A stretch of 43,818 bases of DNA from DAIPJH01 sp036770365. GTDB lineage: Bacteria; Pseudomonadota; Alphaproteobacteria; Rickettsiales; UBA998. Numbering within the stretch: the first letter of the stretch is position 1; every line of letters begins with the position of its first letter. The notes beneath the pieces are model-generated. The model was not told the origin of the DNA and did no database searches. It worked only from the letters and a program-made list of their open reading frames with translations. Both the position numbers and the translations under genes were made by a program. The stretch is taken from the NCBI GenBank assembly GCA_036770365.1, contig DAIPJH010000016.1, positions 1-43,818 of the forward strand. Direction: 5' to 3'. Positions 23,562 to 31,859 of the stretch are shown piece by piece.

Positions 23562-23870
23562 TTATTGTGAGCTTTCATGAAAACAGGCGGTTATTGGTGT
23601 CAATAGAATTTTATGGTAAAATGAAGAAGAAAAAACTGTGTTTTGTCTTGGAGATGGGTTAACCTAGATGACGCTCATGAAGAAGTTAGAGATTCGCTCG
23701 ATTTTTCATGATGTCTTCTCTCTGTGATGCTTCAGGGTTGAATGTGTGCTTGTGTTCGCACAGGGCGATTCGACGCTTAGATGTTTGGTATGCAAATAGC
23801 CTTCGGGCGTGTGATGCTCAAAGCGTAATGGCGTTGGGTAAGGAAAAGAAAACATAGAAAAGAGGGCGTG

Positions 23871-25694
23871 ATGACGCAGACTAGCAATACTTATAATGTG
23901 AAGATAGATGCTTCACGAGATGCTAATTTGACAGAATTCGGAAAGGCAACTCTGCGTGACCGTTATCTGTTAGATGGCGAATCTTTTCAAGATATGTTTG
24001 CACGTGTTGCGAATGCTTATGCGGATGACCAAGCGCATGCGCAGCGTCTCTATGATTATATCAGCAAAATTTGGTTTATGCCTGCGACGCCGATTCTCAG
24101 CAATGGTGGTACGAATCGCGGCATGCCAATTTCATGCTTTTTGAATGAAACCGATGATTCGCTTGAAGGGATTGTCGATTTATGGAATGAGAATGTTTGG
24201 CTTGCTGCGCGTGGTGGTGGAATTGGTAGCTATTGGGGTAATCTGCGCTCTATTGGTGAAAAAGTGCGTGGTAATGGAAAAACTTCAGGTGTGATTCCGT
24301 TCATGCGGGTGCAGGACTCTCTGACATTGGCGATTTCGCAAGGCTCATTGCGTCGTGGCTCTTCGGCGGTGTATATGCCAATTTCGCATCCTGAAATTGA
24401 AGAATTTATTGAGATTCGCCGTCCGACAGGAGGTGATCCTAACCGTAAAACCTTAAATATCCATCACGGTATTTCTGTGACCGATGATTTTATGCAAGCG
24501 GTGGAAGATGATGGTGAATGGCATCTTCGTAGTCCAAAAGATCAGCGTGTGGTGGATACCGTGCGTGCGCGTGACCTGTGGATCAAAATTCTTACCGCTC
24601 GTGTAGAAACGGGTGAACCATATATTCTCTTTATTGATAATGTGAATAAGGCAATTCCTGAGCATCACAAGGTGCTGGGACTTAAAGTTAAGACGTCAAA
24701 TCTTTGCAGTGAGATCACGTTGCCAACAGGTTATGACCATTTGGGCAAAAGTCGTACAGCGGTGTGCTGTTTGTCTTCAGTCAACTTAGAGACGTATGAA
24801 GAGTGGCAGTCACATCCCAAATTTATCGAAGATGTCATGCGTTTTCTTGATAACGTCTTGCAATCATTTATTGATCAAGCACCAGAGTCTATGGCACGTG
24901 CGAAATATTCTGCAATGCGTGAACGCAGCGTAGGGCTTGGTGTGATGGGTTTCCATTCTTTCATGCAGGCCAAAGGGATTCCGTTCGAATCAGTCATGGC
25001 GAAGGTTTGGAACAATAAAATGTTCGGACATATCCACAAGAAGGTGGAAGAAGCTTCTGTTGTGTTGGCGGATGAGCGCGGCGCATGCCCTGATGCGCTT
25101 GATGCAGGCATGAAAGCGCGTTTTTCTAATAAAATGGCGATTGCGCCTACGGCATCTATTTCAATTATCGCGGGGAACTCTTCACCGGGGATTGAGCCTT
25201 ATGCCGCCAATGCATTCACCCAGAAAACTTTGTCTGGTTCGTTTGTCGTGCATAACAAACATTTGGAGCGTTTGCTTGAGGAAAAAGGGCAAAATAATGA
25301 GCGCGTCTGGCGTTCGATTGCCAGCAATGAAGGGTCAGTGACCCATCTAGATTTCCTTTCTAAGGAAGAAAAAGAAGTGTTCCTTACTGCGCCAGAGATT
25401 GATCAGCGTTGGATTATTGAACATGCGGCAGACCGTACGCCGTTTGTCGATCAAGCACAGTCAATCAATCTGTTCATTCCGGCCAATATTCACAAACGTG
25501 AATTGCATTTGTTGCATTTCATGGCATGGAAAAAAGGCGTAAAGAGCTTGTATTATTGTCGTTCTTCATCATTACAACGCGCAGATAAGGTCTCACGTGA
25601 TGTAGTGCATACCCCTTTGCAATTGGAGATGTCGTTGATTAAGACGGAAGCTCCAGCGAAAATTGAATATGAAGAATGTTTGGCTTGCCAATAA
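23871..25694 (+). CDS. nrdA: Class Ia ribonucleotide reductase, catalytic (alpha) subunit
   Basis: NrdA reduces ribonucleoside diphosphates to deoxy forms using a thiyl radical generated through NrdB. The ATG at 23871 (an in-frame GTG sits just upstream) gives 607 residues. Visible are redox Cys89 (PISCFLNET), the active-site NLCSE (277-281, thiyl Cys279, Glu281), partner Cys in AVCCLSS (299/300), the radical-transfer tyrosine pair in KSLYYCRSSS and the C-terminal redox pair in ECLACQ. There is no N-terminal ATP-cone; the protein goes almost directly into the catalytic region, so dATP overall-activity control by that domain is missing. A gaggg site precedes the start. Confidence 0.95.
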   Translation: MTQTSNTYNVKIDASRDANLTEFGKATLRDRYLLDGESFQDMFARVANAYADDQAHAQRLYDYISKIWFMPATPILSNGGTNRGMPISCFLNETDDSLEGIVDLWNENVWLAARGGGIGSYWGNLRSIGEKVRGNGKTSGVIPFMRVQDSLTLAISQGSLRRGSSAVYMPISHPEIEEFIEIRRPTGGDPNRKTLNIHHGISVTDDFMQAVEDDGEWHLRSPKDQRVVDTVRARDLWIKILTARVETGEPYILFIDNVNKAIPEHHKVLGLKVKTSNLCSEITLPTGYDHLGKSRTAVCCLSSVNLETYEEWQSHPKFIEDVMRFLDNVLQSFIDQAPESMARAKYSAMRERSVGLGVMGFHSFMQAKGIPFESVMAKVWNNKMFGHIHKKVEEASVVLADERGACPDALDAGMKARFSNKMAIAPTASISIIAGNSSPGIEPYAANAFTQKTLSGSFVVHNKHLERLLEEKGQNNERVWRSIASNEGSVTHLDFLSKEEKEVFLTAPEIDQRWIIEHAADRTPFVDQAQSINLFIPANIHKRELHLLHFMAWKKGVKSLYYCRSSSLQRADKVSRDVVHTPLQLEMSLIKTEAPAKIEYEECLACQ

Positions 25695-25795
25695 TGTTTG
25701 CTGCTATCACGCAGAATGCGCTGCAATGAATTTTTTAAAGCATGTTGGTAGGTTTGCTACACGTATGTTTTTTGGTTTTTATTGTTATGTGTCTT

Positions 25796-25824
25796 TTGCG
25801 TGAGAGTGCAAGTGGTGCTATAAA
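25796..25824 (+). promoter_or_regulatory. Weak promoter candidate upstream of nrdB
   Basis: TTGCGT (25796-25801) and TATAAA (25819-25824) are 17 bases apart in the 154-bp nrdA–nrdB gap, 25 bases before the nrdB ATG. No terminator-like hairpin is seen in this gap, so nrdB is probably also read from the nrdA promoter. Confidence 0.25.
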
Positions 25825-25848
25825 AAAACAAAAGAAAACGAGGATGTT

Positions 25849-26814
25849 ATGAATATTACCTTGCTAGATGCTCCCCATATTTATAAGCCATTTCATTACC
25901 CTTGGGCGTATGACGCATGGTTGATGCAGCAGCGTATTCATTGGCTTCCTGAAGAAGTGCCTTTGGCGGATGATGTGAAAGATTGGAAAACCCGTTTGAG
26001 TCCAGAAGAAAAACATTTGCTTACCCAGATTTTTCGTTTCTTTACGCAAGCGGATATCGAGGTGAATAACTGCTACATGAAGCATTATACGCAGGTGTTC
26101 AAGCCAACAGAAGTGCAGATGATGTTGGGCGCGTTTTCTAATATGGAGACAATTCACATTGCGGCGTATTCGCATTTGATTGACACGCTTGGCTTGCCCG
26201 AGAGTGAATATCAATCTTTCATGAAATACAAAGAGATGAAAGATAAGTATGATTATATGCAGCAATTTGGTTGTGATACCAAAGGCGGTATTGCGCGTAC
26301 ACTTGCTGCATTTGGTGCGTTCACTGAAGGCGTGCAGCTTTTTGCTTCTTTCGCCATTTTGCTGAACTTCCAGCGTTTTGGTAAAATGAAGGGGATGGGG
26401 CAGATTGTCGCGTGGTCAGCACGTGATGAGTCACTGCATACTGAATCTATCATTCGCTTGTTCCGCACTTTCATTCAAGAAAACCCAGAAGTGGCGGATG
26501 AAGAACTCAACCGTGATCTTTATAAGATCTGTGATCAAATCATTACGCTGGAAGATGCGTTTATTGATTTAGCGTTTGGTGTAGGTGGTATCGAAGGTTT
26601 GGTATCAGTGGATGTGAAGAAATATATTCGTTTCATTGCAGATCGCCGCTTGCTCCAGCTTGGTCTCAGCCCACTCTATAATATCAAAGATAATCCGTTG
26701 CCGTGGATGGATAATATTTTAAACGGTGTCGAGCATACCAATTTCTTCGAAAACCGCGTGACCGAATATACCAAAGCGGCAACGACGGGTTCGTGGGAAG
26801 AAGCGTTTGAGTAG
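25849..26814 (+). CDS. nrdB: Class Ia ribonucleotide reductase, radical-generating (beta) subunit
   Basis: NrdB houses the diiron site and tyrosyl radical. The 321-residue ferritin-like protein has the ligand pattern QADIEV, then METIHIAAYSHLID (Glu and His iron ligands and the radical Tyr at the position of E. coli Tyr122), FTEGVQLFASFA (Glu) and ARDESLHTES (Glu and His). The C-terminal tail FFENRVTEYTKAATTGSWEEAFE includes the conserved Tyr used in radical transfer and the tail that docks on NrdA. It has no N-terminal ATP-cone. A gagga site precedes the ATG; a terminator follows. Confidence 0.95.
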   Translation: MNITLLDAPHIYKPFHYPWAYDAWLMQQRIHWLPEEVPLADDVKDWKTRLSPEEKHLLTQIFRFFTQADIEVNNCYMKHYTQVFKPTEVQMMLGAFSNMETIHIAAYSHLIDTLGLPESEYQSFMKYKEMKDKYDYMQQFGCDTKGGIARTLAAFGAFTEGVQLFASFAILLNFQRFGKMKGMGQIVAWSARDESLHTESIIRLFRTFIQENPEVADEELNRDLYKICDQIITLEDAFIDLAFGVGGIEGLVSVDVKKYIRFIADRRLLQLGLSPLYNIKDNPLPWMDNILNGVEHTNFFENRVTEYTKAATTGSWEEAFE

Positions 26815-26840
26815 GAATTAGGATTCAGGATTTAGTGAAG

Positions 26841-26874
26841 AAAAGGCGAGGGATGTTCTCTCGCCTTTTTTCTT
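26841..26874 (+). terminator. Rho-independent terminator after nrdB
   Basis: AAAAGGCGAG pairs with CTCGCCTTTT across a short loop and runs into a T-rich tract, 27 bases after the nrdB stop. It separates the nrd genes from guaB. Confidence 0.88.
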
Positions 26875-27004
26875 ATTTAAATTAGCCCCTATACCCTACA
26901 CCTATACTCTCAATTTAACAGGTGACATCCCCATCTACTTAGGTTAAAAGAGCGCGTCATAGGAATGCGGCGATATTGCTGCCCTGCGAGATAAGGTGGA
27001 AGCT

Positions 27005-28477
27005 ATGACATTACCCAAAATTATAGAAGCATTGACGTTTGATGATGTGCTGCTCAAGCCTGCGGCGTCAGATGTTTTACCTGCAACGGTGGACACAAAA
27101 ACACGCCTAACACGCACTATCGAGTTGGGAATTCCGCTGATTTCTTCGGCGATGGATACGGTAACAGAGAGCCGTTTGGCGATTGCGATGGCGCAGCATG
27201 GCGGCATGGGTGTGTTGCATAAAAATATGGAAATTGACGCGCAAGCCGATGAAGTGCGTCGCGTCAAAAAGTTTGAATCGGGGATGGTGGTCAATCCTGT
27301 AACGATTACACCTGAAGAAACCTTGGCGGATGCGCTGGCCGTGATGGCAGCAAACCATATTTCTGGGATTCCTGTCGTAGAGCGTGGTTCTGGTAAACTT
27401 GCGGGGATTTTAACCAACCGTGATGTGCGTTTTGCGCGTGATACGCGTCAAACAGTTGCTTCATTGATGACCAAAGAAAATCTGGTCACAGTACGTGAGG
27501 GTATCTCCCTTGATGACGCAAAAACCTTGTTGCATCGTCACCGTATTGAGAAATTATTGGTGGTTGATGATGCGTATCGCTGTATTGGATTGATTACGGT
27601 CAAAGATATTGAAAAAGCACAGACACATCCAACCGCAGCAAAAGACGGTAAAGGTCGCCTACGGGTGGCAGCAGCCGTGGGAGCTGGAGAAGCAGGCGTA
27701 GCGCGTGCCGAGGCGTTGATTGCAGCTGATGTTGATGTGATCGTGGTCGATACGGCACATGGGCATTCTGCGGGTGTTTTGAGAACGATCAGTGAGATTC
27801 GCGCACTAAGTCAAGTAGTGCAGATTATTGGTGGTAATGTTGCTACTGCGGAAGGTGCGAAGGCTCTGATTGATGCGGGCGTCGATGCAGTAAAAGTGGG
27901 GATTGGGCCTGGTTCAATTTGTACAACCCGTATCGTTGCGGGGGTTGGAGTGCCACAGCTTACGGCAATCATGGATGCAGTAACGGTGTGCCGTAAGCAT
28001 GATGTGCCGCTGATCGCTGATGGCGGTATTAAATTCTCAGGTGACTTAGCAAAAGCGATTGCCGCAGGCGCAGATTGTGCAATGATTGGCGGTTTGTTCG
28101 CAGGCACAGAAGAAAGCCCTGGTGAGGTGATCTTATATCAAGGGCGTTCGTATAAATCCTATCGTGGGATGGGATCTGTCGGTGCGATGGCGCGTGGCTC
28201 TGCGGATCGTTATTTCCAACAAGAAGTGCGCGATACATTGAAACTCGTGCCTGAGGGTGTGGAAGGTCGTGTGCCGTTTAAGGGTTCGGTCTCTGGTGTG
28301 ATTCACCAGTTGGTCGGCGGCTTAAAAGCGTCGATGGGTTACACAGGCTCAGCGACGATTGCACAGATGCAGTCTGGGTGTCAGTTCGTACGTATTACCA
28401 GTGCAGGGCTTCGTGAAAGTCATGTTCACGACATTACCATAACACGTGAAGCCCCTAACTACCGTGTGGAACAATAA
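27005..28477 (+). CDS. guaB: Inosine-5'-monophosphate dehydrogenase
   Basis: GuaB oxidises IMP to XMP with NAD, the committed step to guanine nucleotides. From the ATG at 27005 (MTLPKIIEALTFDDVLL; a GTG three codons upstream is in frame) the protein has 490 residues. The TIM barrel is split by a CBS-domain pair at about residues 93-205 (MVVNPVTITPEETLADAL; SLMTKENLVTVREGISLDDA). The catalytic loop GPGSICTTR has Cys306. SYRGMGSVGAM and the flap region follow. The stop overlaps the methyltransferase start. guaA is not adjacent here. Confidence 0.97.
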   Translation: MTLPKIIEALTFDDVLLKPAASDVLPATVDTKTRLTRTIELGIPLISSAMDTVTESRLAIAMAQHGGMGVLHKNMEIDAQADEVRRVKKFESGMVVNPVTITPEETLADALAVMAANHISGIPVVERGSGKLAGILTNRDVRFARDTRQTVASLMTKENLVTVREGISLDDAKTLLHRHRIEKLLVVDDAYRCIGLITVKDIEKAQTHPTAAKDGKGRLRVAAAVGAGEAGVARAEALIAADVDVIVVDTAHGHSAGVLRTISEIRALSQVVQIIGGNVATAEGAKALIDAGVDAVKVGIGPGSICTTRIVAGVGVPQLTAIMDAVTVCRKHDVPLIADGGIKFSGDLAKAIAAGADCAMIGGLFAGTEESPGEVILYQGRSYKSYRGMGSVGAMARGSADRYFQQEVRDTLKLVPEGVEGRVPFKGSVSGVIHQLVGGLKASMGYTGSATIAQMQSGCQFVRITSAGLRESHVHDITITREAPNYRVEQ

Positions 28478-29766
28478 TGAAAGCAGGAGCGCAGCTTGCG
28501 GCAGCTATTGATGTTCTTGCCATGGTCAAAGATGCGTGGGAAGACGGAGAACGTACACCTGTGGATGGTGTGCTATCTTATTACTATAAATCGCACCGCT
28601 ACATTGGGTCAAAAGACCGTAAGGAAATAGCCAAATGGGTGTATTTTGTTCTGCGCTACGGCGCAACATTGGAATGGTGGCTGGAGCAGGCGCAGATGAG
28701 GTCTTCGCCAAGGTTACTTGTCTTACTTGCATTGGTATTTAAGGGCAAAGCCGATGTGCGGATGGCGGATGAGTATTTTTCTGGCGAAGTCTATTGCCCT
28801 GAAGTTTTGACCCCTGAAGAATGTGCGCTGGTAGAACGTTATATGGATTTACATATCATGCATGGAGATATGCCAGATTCAGTGCGCCTCAATTATCCTG
28901 AATGGATGGAGACGCGCTTAAAAGCAATTTTTGGCGATAATCTTTATGTAGCGATGGAGGCTCTTAATGAAGAAGCCTCGCTAGATTTGCGTGTAAATAC
29001 GCTCAAGGCAAGTCGTGAAGAAGTGTTGTGGCAGTTGGATAAGCTTGGTATGAATCCTACCATGACCCCGCATTCGCCCTTGGGGGTGCGCCTTCCCAAG
29101 CGTGAACCTGTGATGACCACCAAGTTGTATAACGAGGGCTTGTTTGAGATTCAAGATGAAGGCTCTCAAATGTTGGCGGCGTTGGTGGATGCTAAAGCAG
29201 GCGAGAAGGTGATTGATTTTTGTGCAGGTGCGGGCGGCAAGACGTTGGCAATTGCCGCGGCGATGGAAAATAAGGGACGGATTCTGGCACTGGATGTTCA
29301 TGAAATGCGCATGAGCCAGATGAAAAAGCGTTTGGCGCGGGCAGGAGTGAATAATGTGACGACCCATGTGCTGAGTTCAGAACAGGATAGTTATTTGAAG
29401 CGTCACCGTGATAGTGCAGATTGGGTGTTAGTCGATGCGCCCTGTTCGGGTAGCGGTACATGGCGTCGTAATCCTGACATGAAATGGCGTATGGGTGAAA
29501 AGGATCTACGGGAAGTCATCGAAAAACAGGCGCGTATTTTGGAGAGTGCCTCGCGCTTGGTTAAGGTAGGTGGCAAATTGGTGTATGCGACTTGTTCCAT
29601 TTTTCATGATGAGAATGAACGACAGATTGAGGCTTTTTGTTTAGCACATCCAGAATTTCATCTGTATGGCGATTTGAGTTCTGCACAGCAATGTTATTTG
29701 CGAATGTTCCCACATCAGCACGATACTGACGGATTTTTTGGCGCGGTGTTGGAGCGTTTAGTGTAG
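28477..29766 (+). CDS. RsmB/NOP-family rRNA (cytosine-5) methyltransferase
   Basis: This 429-residue SAM-dependent enzyme methylates a cytosine C5, most likely in 16S rRNA. The N-terminal ~130 residues form a helical NusB-like region. The Rossmann domain starts with motif I DFCAGAGGKT (247-256). Motif IV DAPCSGSGTWRRNPD carries Cys323 and motif VI YATCSIFHDENE carries catalytic Cys373, the two-cysteine arrangement of the family. Its ATG overlaps the guaB stop (TAATG), a linkage I recall from other alphaproteobacteria. It is RsmB-like, but exact target and orthology cannot be settled from sequence. Confidence 0.9.
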   Translation: MKAGAQLAAAIDVLAMVKDAWEDGERTPVDGVLSYYYKSHRYIGSKDRKEIAKWVYFVLRYGATLEWWLEQAQMRSSPRLLVLLALVFKGKADVRMADEYFSGEVYCPEVLTPEECALVERYMDLHIMHGDMPDSVRLNYPEWMETRLKAIFGDNLYVAMEALNEEASLDLRVNTLKASREEVLWQLDKLGMNPTMTPHSPLGVRLPKREPVMTTKLYNEGLFEIQDEGSQMLAALVDAKAGEKVIDFCAGAGGKTLAIAAAMENKGRILALDVHEMRMSQMKKRLARAGVNNVTTHVLSSEQDSYLKRHRDSADWVLVDAPCSGSGTWRRNPDMKWRMGEKDLREVIEKQARILESASRLVKVGGKLVYATCSIFHDENERQIEAFCLAHPEFHLYGDLSSAQQCYLRMFPHQHDTDGFFGAVLERLV

Positions 29767-30016
29767 GCTTCTATGCAGATCATACAATATCTGGTGGGTG
29801 GATGAAAAAAGTGCCTGTGGATAACCCTGTGAATTTCTCTTGAATTTGTTTAGATATGCTTACCTGTAGTATGTCATGTAATTAAATCATACTAGCTGTT
29901 GATTTTGCGGAAGTCATGTGCCATAAAGGAAAAGCAATTTTCGGGGTTTTCTCAAGTGATGTTTGCGTGTATGTTGCACCTCCTCGGGAACACATATAGG
30001 CAGAAAAGGGGTGAAG

Positions 30017-31231
30017 ATGCGGCGGAAAAAAAGAACCTCTCCATGGACACGACTGCTTAAGACGCGTAAAATTTTAGTCGTGACCGACCAATCAGTCGAT
30101 TATTATCCTCTTGGTCGTGGAGTTCAGCTTGCTACCGTACTGGCGGTCATCAGTTTTATTTCATGGGCGTCTTATTCAACGGGCAGCTATATGGCTGCAA
30201 AATCTCAGATTCGTGAAAAAGATAAAGAGATTTCTGAATATGCGGAGGCAAATCGCAAGATCGAGAGCGAGTTTGCGATGTTGAAACGTGATTTTTCACG
30301 GATGGCGCAAAATGGTTCAGCTCCTCGTGAAGGTGAGTATGAAAAATATATCTTGGGTCAATATGAGAAAGACAAGCTTGCTGGCGTAAAAGAGCTAGCC
30401 TATGGCAACAGCTTTGGTGGTAATAGCGGGAGTTTGATGCATGATCGCGTGAATTTCTTAGAAAAACGTGTGGAAGATCTCAAAAAAGAGAAACAGGAGT
30501 TTGTTGATGCGGTGTTCAAGGTCACCAAAGGGCGTATTACACGTTTGCAGGGGGCGATTGGTCTGACTGGCTTAAATTCGAAGGCTCTGGAGCGGAAAGA
30601 GGATGAACTTAGTCGTCGCGATGTGCATACGGATGATTCAGAGGATGTTGGGGATGAGAATGCCTTGGCAAACGCTGTAACCACTGGGCATCCTGCTGCT
30701 AATGGACCTCAAGGCGGACCTTATATTCCGATGGAAACATCTAAGTTAAGTAAAAAAGAAATTCAGGTGTTTGAGCAGTTGGACACTATGGAGACGTTAG
30801 AGCGTGTCGTGGGGAAATTGCCGCTAGCTATTCCAATGAAACAGGGTAAGTATACTAGTGGATTTGGATCGCGTTATGATCCTTTTACGGGGCGTTTGGC
30901 GCGTCATATGGGGATTGACTTTTCAGGACCAACAGGCGCACCAGTCTATGCGACGCAAAATGGTCGCGTGGTCACGAGTGGCTGGAAGGGGTCGTATGGC
31001 AATACGATTGACATTCAGCATGCGCTAGGCGTTTCAACTCGCTATGGACATTTGAGTCGAATTATGGTCAGTAGTGGAGATATAATAAAAAAAGGACAAT
31101 TGATTGGCATACAGGGATCGACAGGGCGCAGCACAGGGCCGCACCTGCATTATGAGGTTCGTTATTATGACAAGCCACTCAACCCAACCAATTTTATCAA
31201 GGCAGGTCAAAATGTTTCAAAAAATGACTAA
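30017..31231 (+). CDS. Membrane-anchored M23 (LytM-type) peptidoglycan endopeptidase
   Basis: M23 enzymes cleave peptide cross-links in peptidoglycan. From the ATG at 30017, behind aagggg, the protein has 404 residues; the frame is open to 29963 but that N-terminus looks non-coding. Order: basic cytoplasmic tail (1-~35), one transmembrane helix (~36-58), a charged coiled-coil region (~62-200), an Asp/Asn-rich linker, then the M23 domain (~275-392). Zinc ligands visible are His297 and Asp301 (HMGID) and His378 (HLH, 376-378), with catalytic His345 in YGHLS. It overlaps the bactofilin gene by 20 bases. The layout matches LmdC-like partners of bactofilins. Confidence 0.92.
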   Translation: MRRKKRTSPWTRLLKTRKILVVTDQSVDYYPLGRGVQLATVLAVISFISWASYSTGSYMAAKSQIREKDKEISEYAEANRKIESEFAMLKRDFSRMAQNGSAPREGEYEKYILGQYEKDKLAGVKELAYGNSFGGNSGSLMHDRVNFLEKRVEDLKKEKQEFVDAVFKVTKGRITRLQGAIGLTGLNSKALERKEDELSRRDVHTDDSEDVGDENALANAVTTGHPAANGPQGGPYIPMETSKLSKKEIQVFEQLDTMETLERVVGKLPLAIPMKQGKYTSGFGSRYDPFTGRLARHMGIDFSGPTGAPVYATQNGRVVTSGWKGSYGNTIDIQHALGVSTRYGHLSRIMVSSGDIIKKGQLIGIQGSTGRSTGPHLHYEVRYYDKPLNPTNFIKAGQNVSKND

Positions 31232-31673
31232 AACAGGGACGTCGATTTCTATTGCACCAAAGTCAGATGCAGCGATATTGAGAAAAAGTCCTCCTTCGGT
31301 GATTTCTGCGGATGTGAATATTCTAGGTAATATCATTAGTGATGGTGTGCTGGATATTGACGGACGTGTGGATGGTAATGTGAAGTGTCGCAGTGCAACG
31401 ATTCGTCGTAATGGACGTATCACGGGCGATATCGTTGCTGAATCTGTACAAGTGTTTGGTGAAGTTACGGGTACGATTAAAGCAAAGGAAGTGAGTCTCT
31501 TCGCAACGTGTCGTGTTGAAGGCGTGATAATGCATGAATCGCTCACTATTGAAGATGGTGCATTTGTCGACGGTCAGTTTAAGCGTATGGATAAGGTCGT
31601 GCTGGATGATGTGATGTGTGATGATGACGATGACGACATTGATGTATTTCGCCAGTTCAAATTGGTGAATTAA
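31212..31673 (+). CDS. Bactofilin (BacA/CcmA family)
   Basis: Bactofilins are polymer-forming cytoskeletal proteins with a right-handed beta-helix. The start is taken at the ATG at 31212, inside the end of the M23 gene, giving 153 residues; ATG 31224 is an alternative. The beta-helix core (~30-128) shows short repeats such as ADVNILGNIISDGVLDIDGRVDGNVKC, TIRRNGRITGDIVAESVQVFGEVTGTIKAKEV and SLTIEDGAFVDGQFKR. A C-terminal acidic run (six Asp) precedes VFRQFKLVN. Coupling to the peptidase gene suggests a joint role in localised wall remodelling and cell shape. Confidence 0.93.
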   Translation: MFQKMTKTGTSISIAPKSDAAILRKSPPSVISADVNILGNIISDGVLDIDGRVDGNVKCRSATIRRNGRITGDIVAESVQVFGEVTGTIKAKEVSLFATCRVEGVIMHESLTIEDGAFVDGQFKRMDKVVLDDVMCDDDDDDIDVFRQFKLVN

Positions 31674-31693
31674 TTCTTTTCGTAGATAAAAGT

Positions 31694-31725
31694 AAAAGGC
31701 CTCGTAGTGATGCGGGGCTTTTTTT
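31694..31725 (+). terminator. Rho-independent terminator after the bactofilin gene
   Basis: AAAAGGCCTCG pairs, with two wobble pairs, with CGGGGCTTTTT and is followed by more T residues. It lies 20 bases after the stop, facing the rpoC terminator. Confidence 0.8.
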
Positions 31726-31804
31726 ATGTTCGTCTTTATGATGAGTGTTCTGTCATGCGCTGGAATGACAAGAGAAAAAGAAAGCTGAAATCATGAAACC
31801 TACG

Positions 31805-31840
31805 AAAAACCCCGCCGAGAATGTTCTGGGCGGGGTTTTT
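31805..31840 (-). terminator. Rho-independent terminator after rpoC
   Basis: AAAAACCCCGCC (31805-31816) and GGCGGGGTTTTT (31829-31840) form a perfect 12-bp stem with the A/T flanks. Read on the minus strand it gives a GC stem followed by T's 20 bases after the rpoC stop. Being symmetric it could also work on the plus strand. Confidence 0.88.
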
Positions 31841-31859
31841 GTAAAAGTTTAGAGATAGC

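Larger units (their letters stand above)
23181..23870 (+). other. 690-bp gene-free regulatory region upstream of nrdA
   Basis: No protein gene is recognisable here. In order it holds: an acylphosphatase-end hairpin (23236-23251); a distal NrdR-like box pair (23366-23381 and 23397-23412); a promoter with a second NrdR box pair (23494-23561); two tiny open frames (23621-23662 and 23668-23727); a hairpin pairing TCATGAA (23675-23681) with TTCATGA (23705-23711); TGTGC/GCACA around 23746-23762; and GCC-TTCG-GGC near 23800. If transcription starts at ~23530, the nrdA leader is about 340 nt. No known riboswitch consensus (cobalamin, nrdJ) is evident to me. Confidence 0.6.

Noticed and set aside
25695..25848. 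NrdR box in the nrdA–nrdB gap (CTACACGTATG near 25758)
   Set aside because: Matches only the first four consensus positions; the rest does not fit.
26888..26907. Short tandem CCTATAC-like repeat between nrdB and guaB
   Set aside because: Only about 20 bases with three imperfect units; too short to call an element.
29816..29824. Perfect DnaA box (TGTGGATAA) upstream of the M23 peptidase gene
   Set aside because: A single 9-mer; a second perfect copy (TTATCCACA) occurs near 2464 inside rplB, so chance explains it. No cluster of boxes or other origin features nearby.
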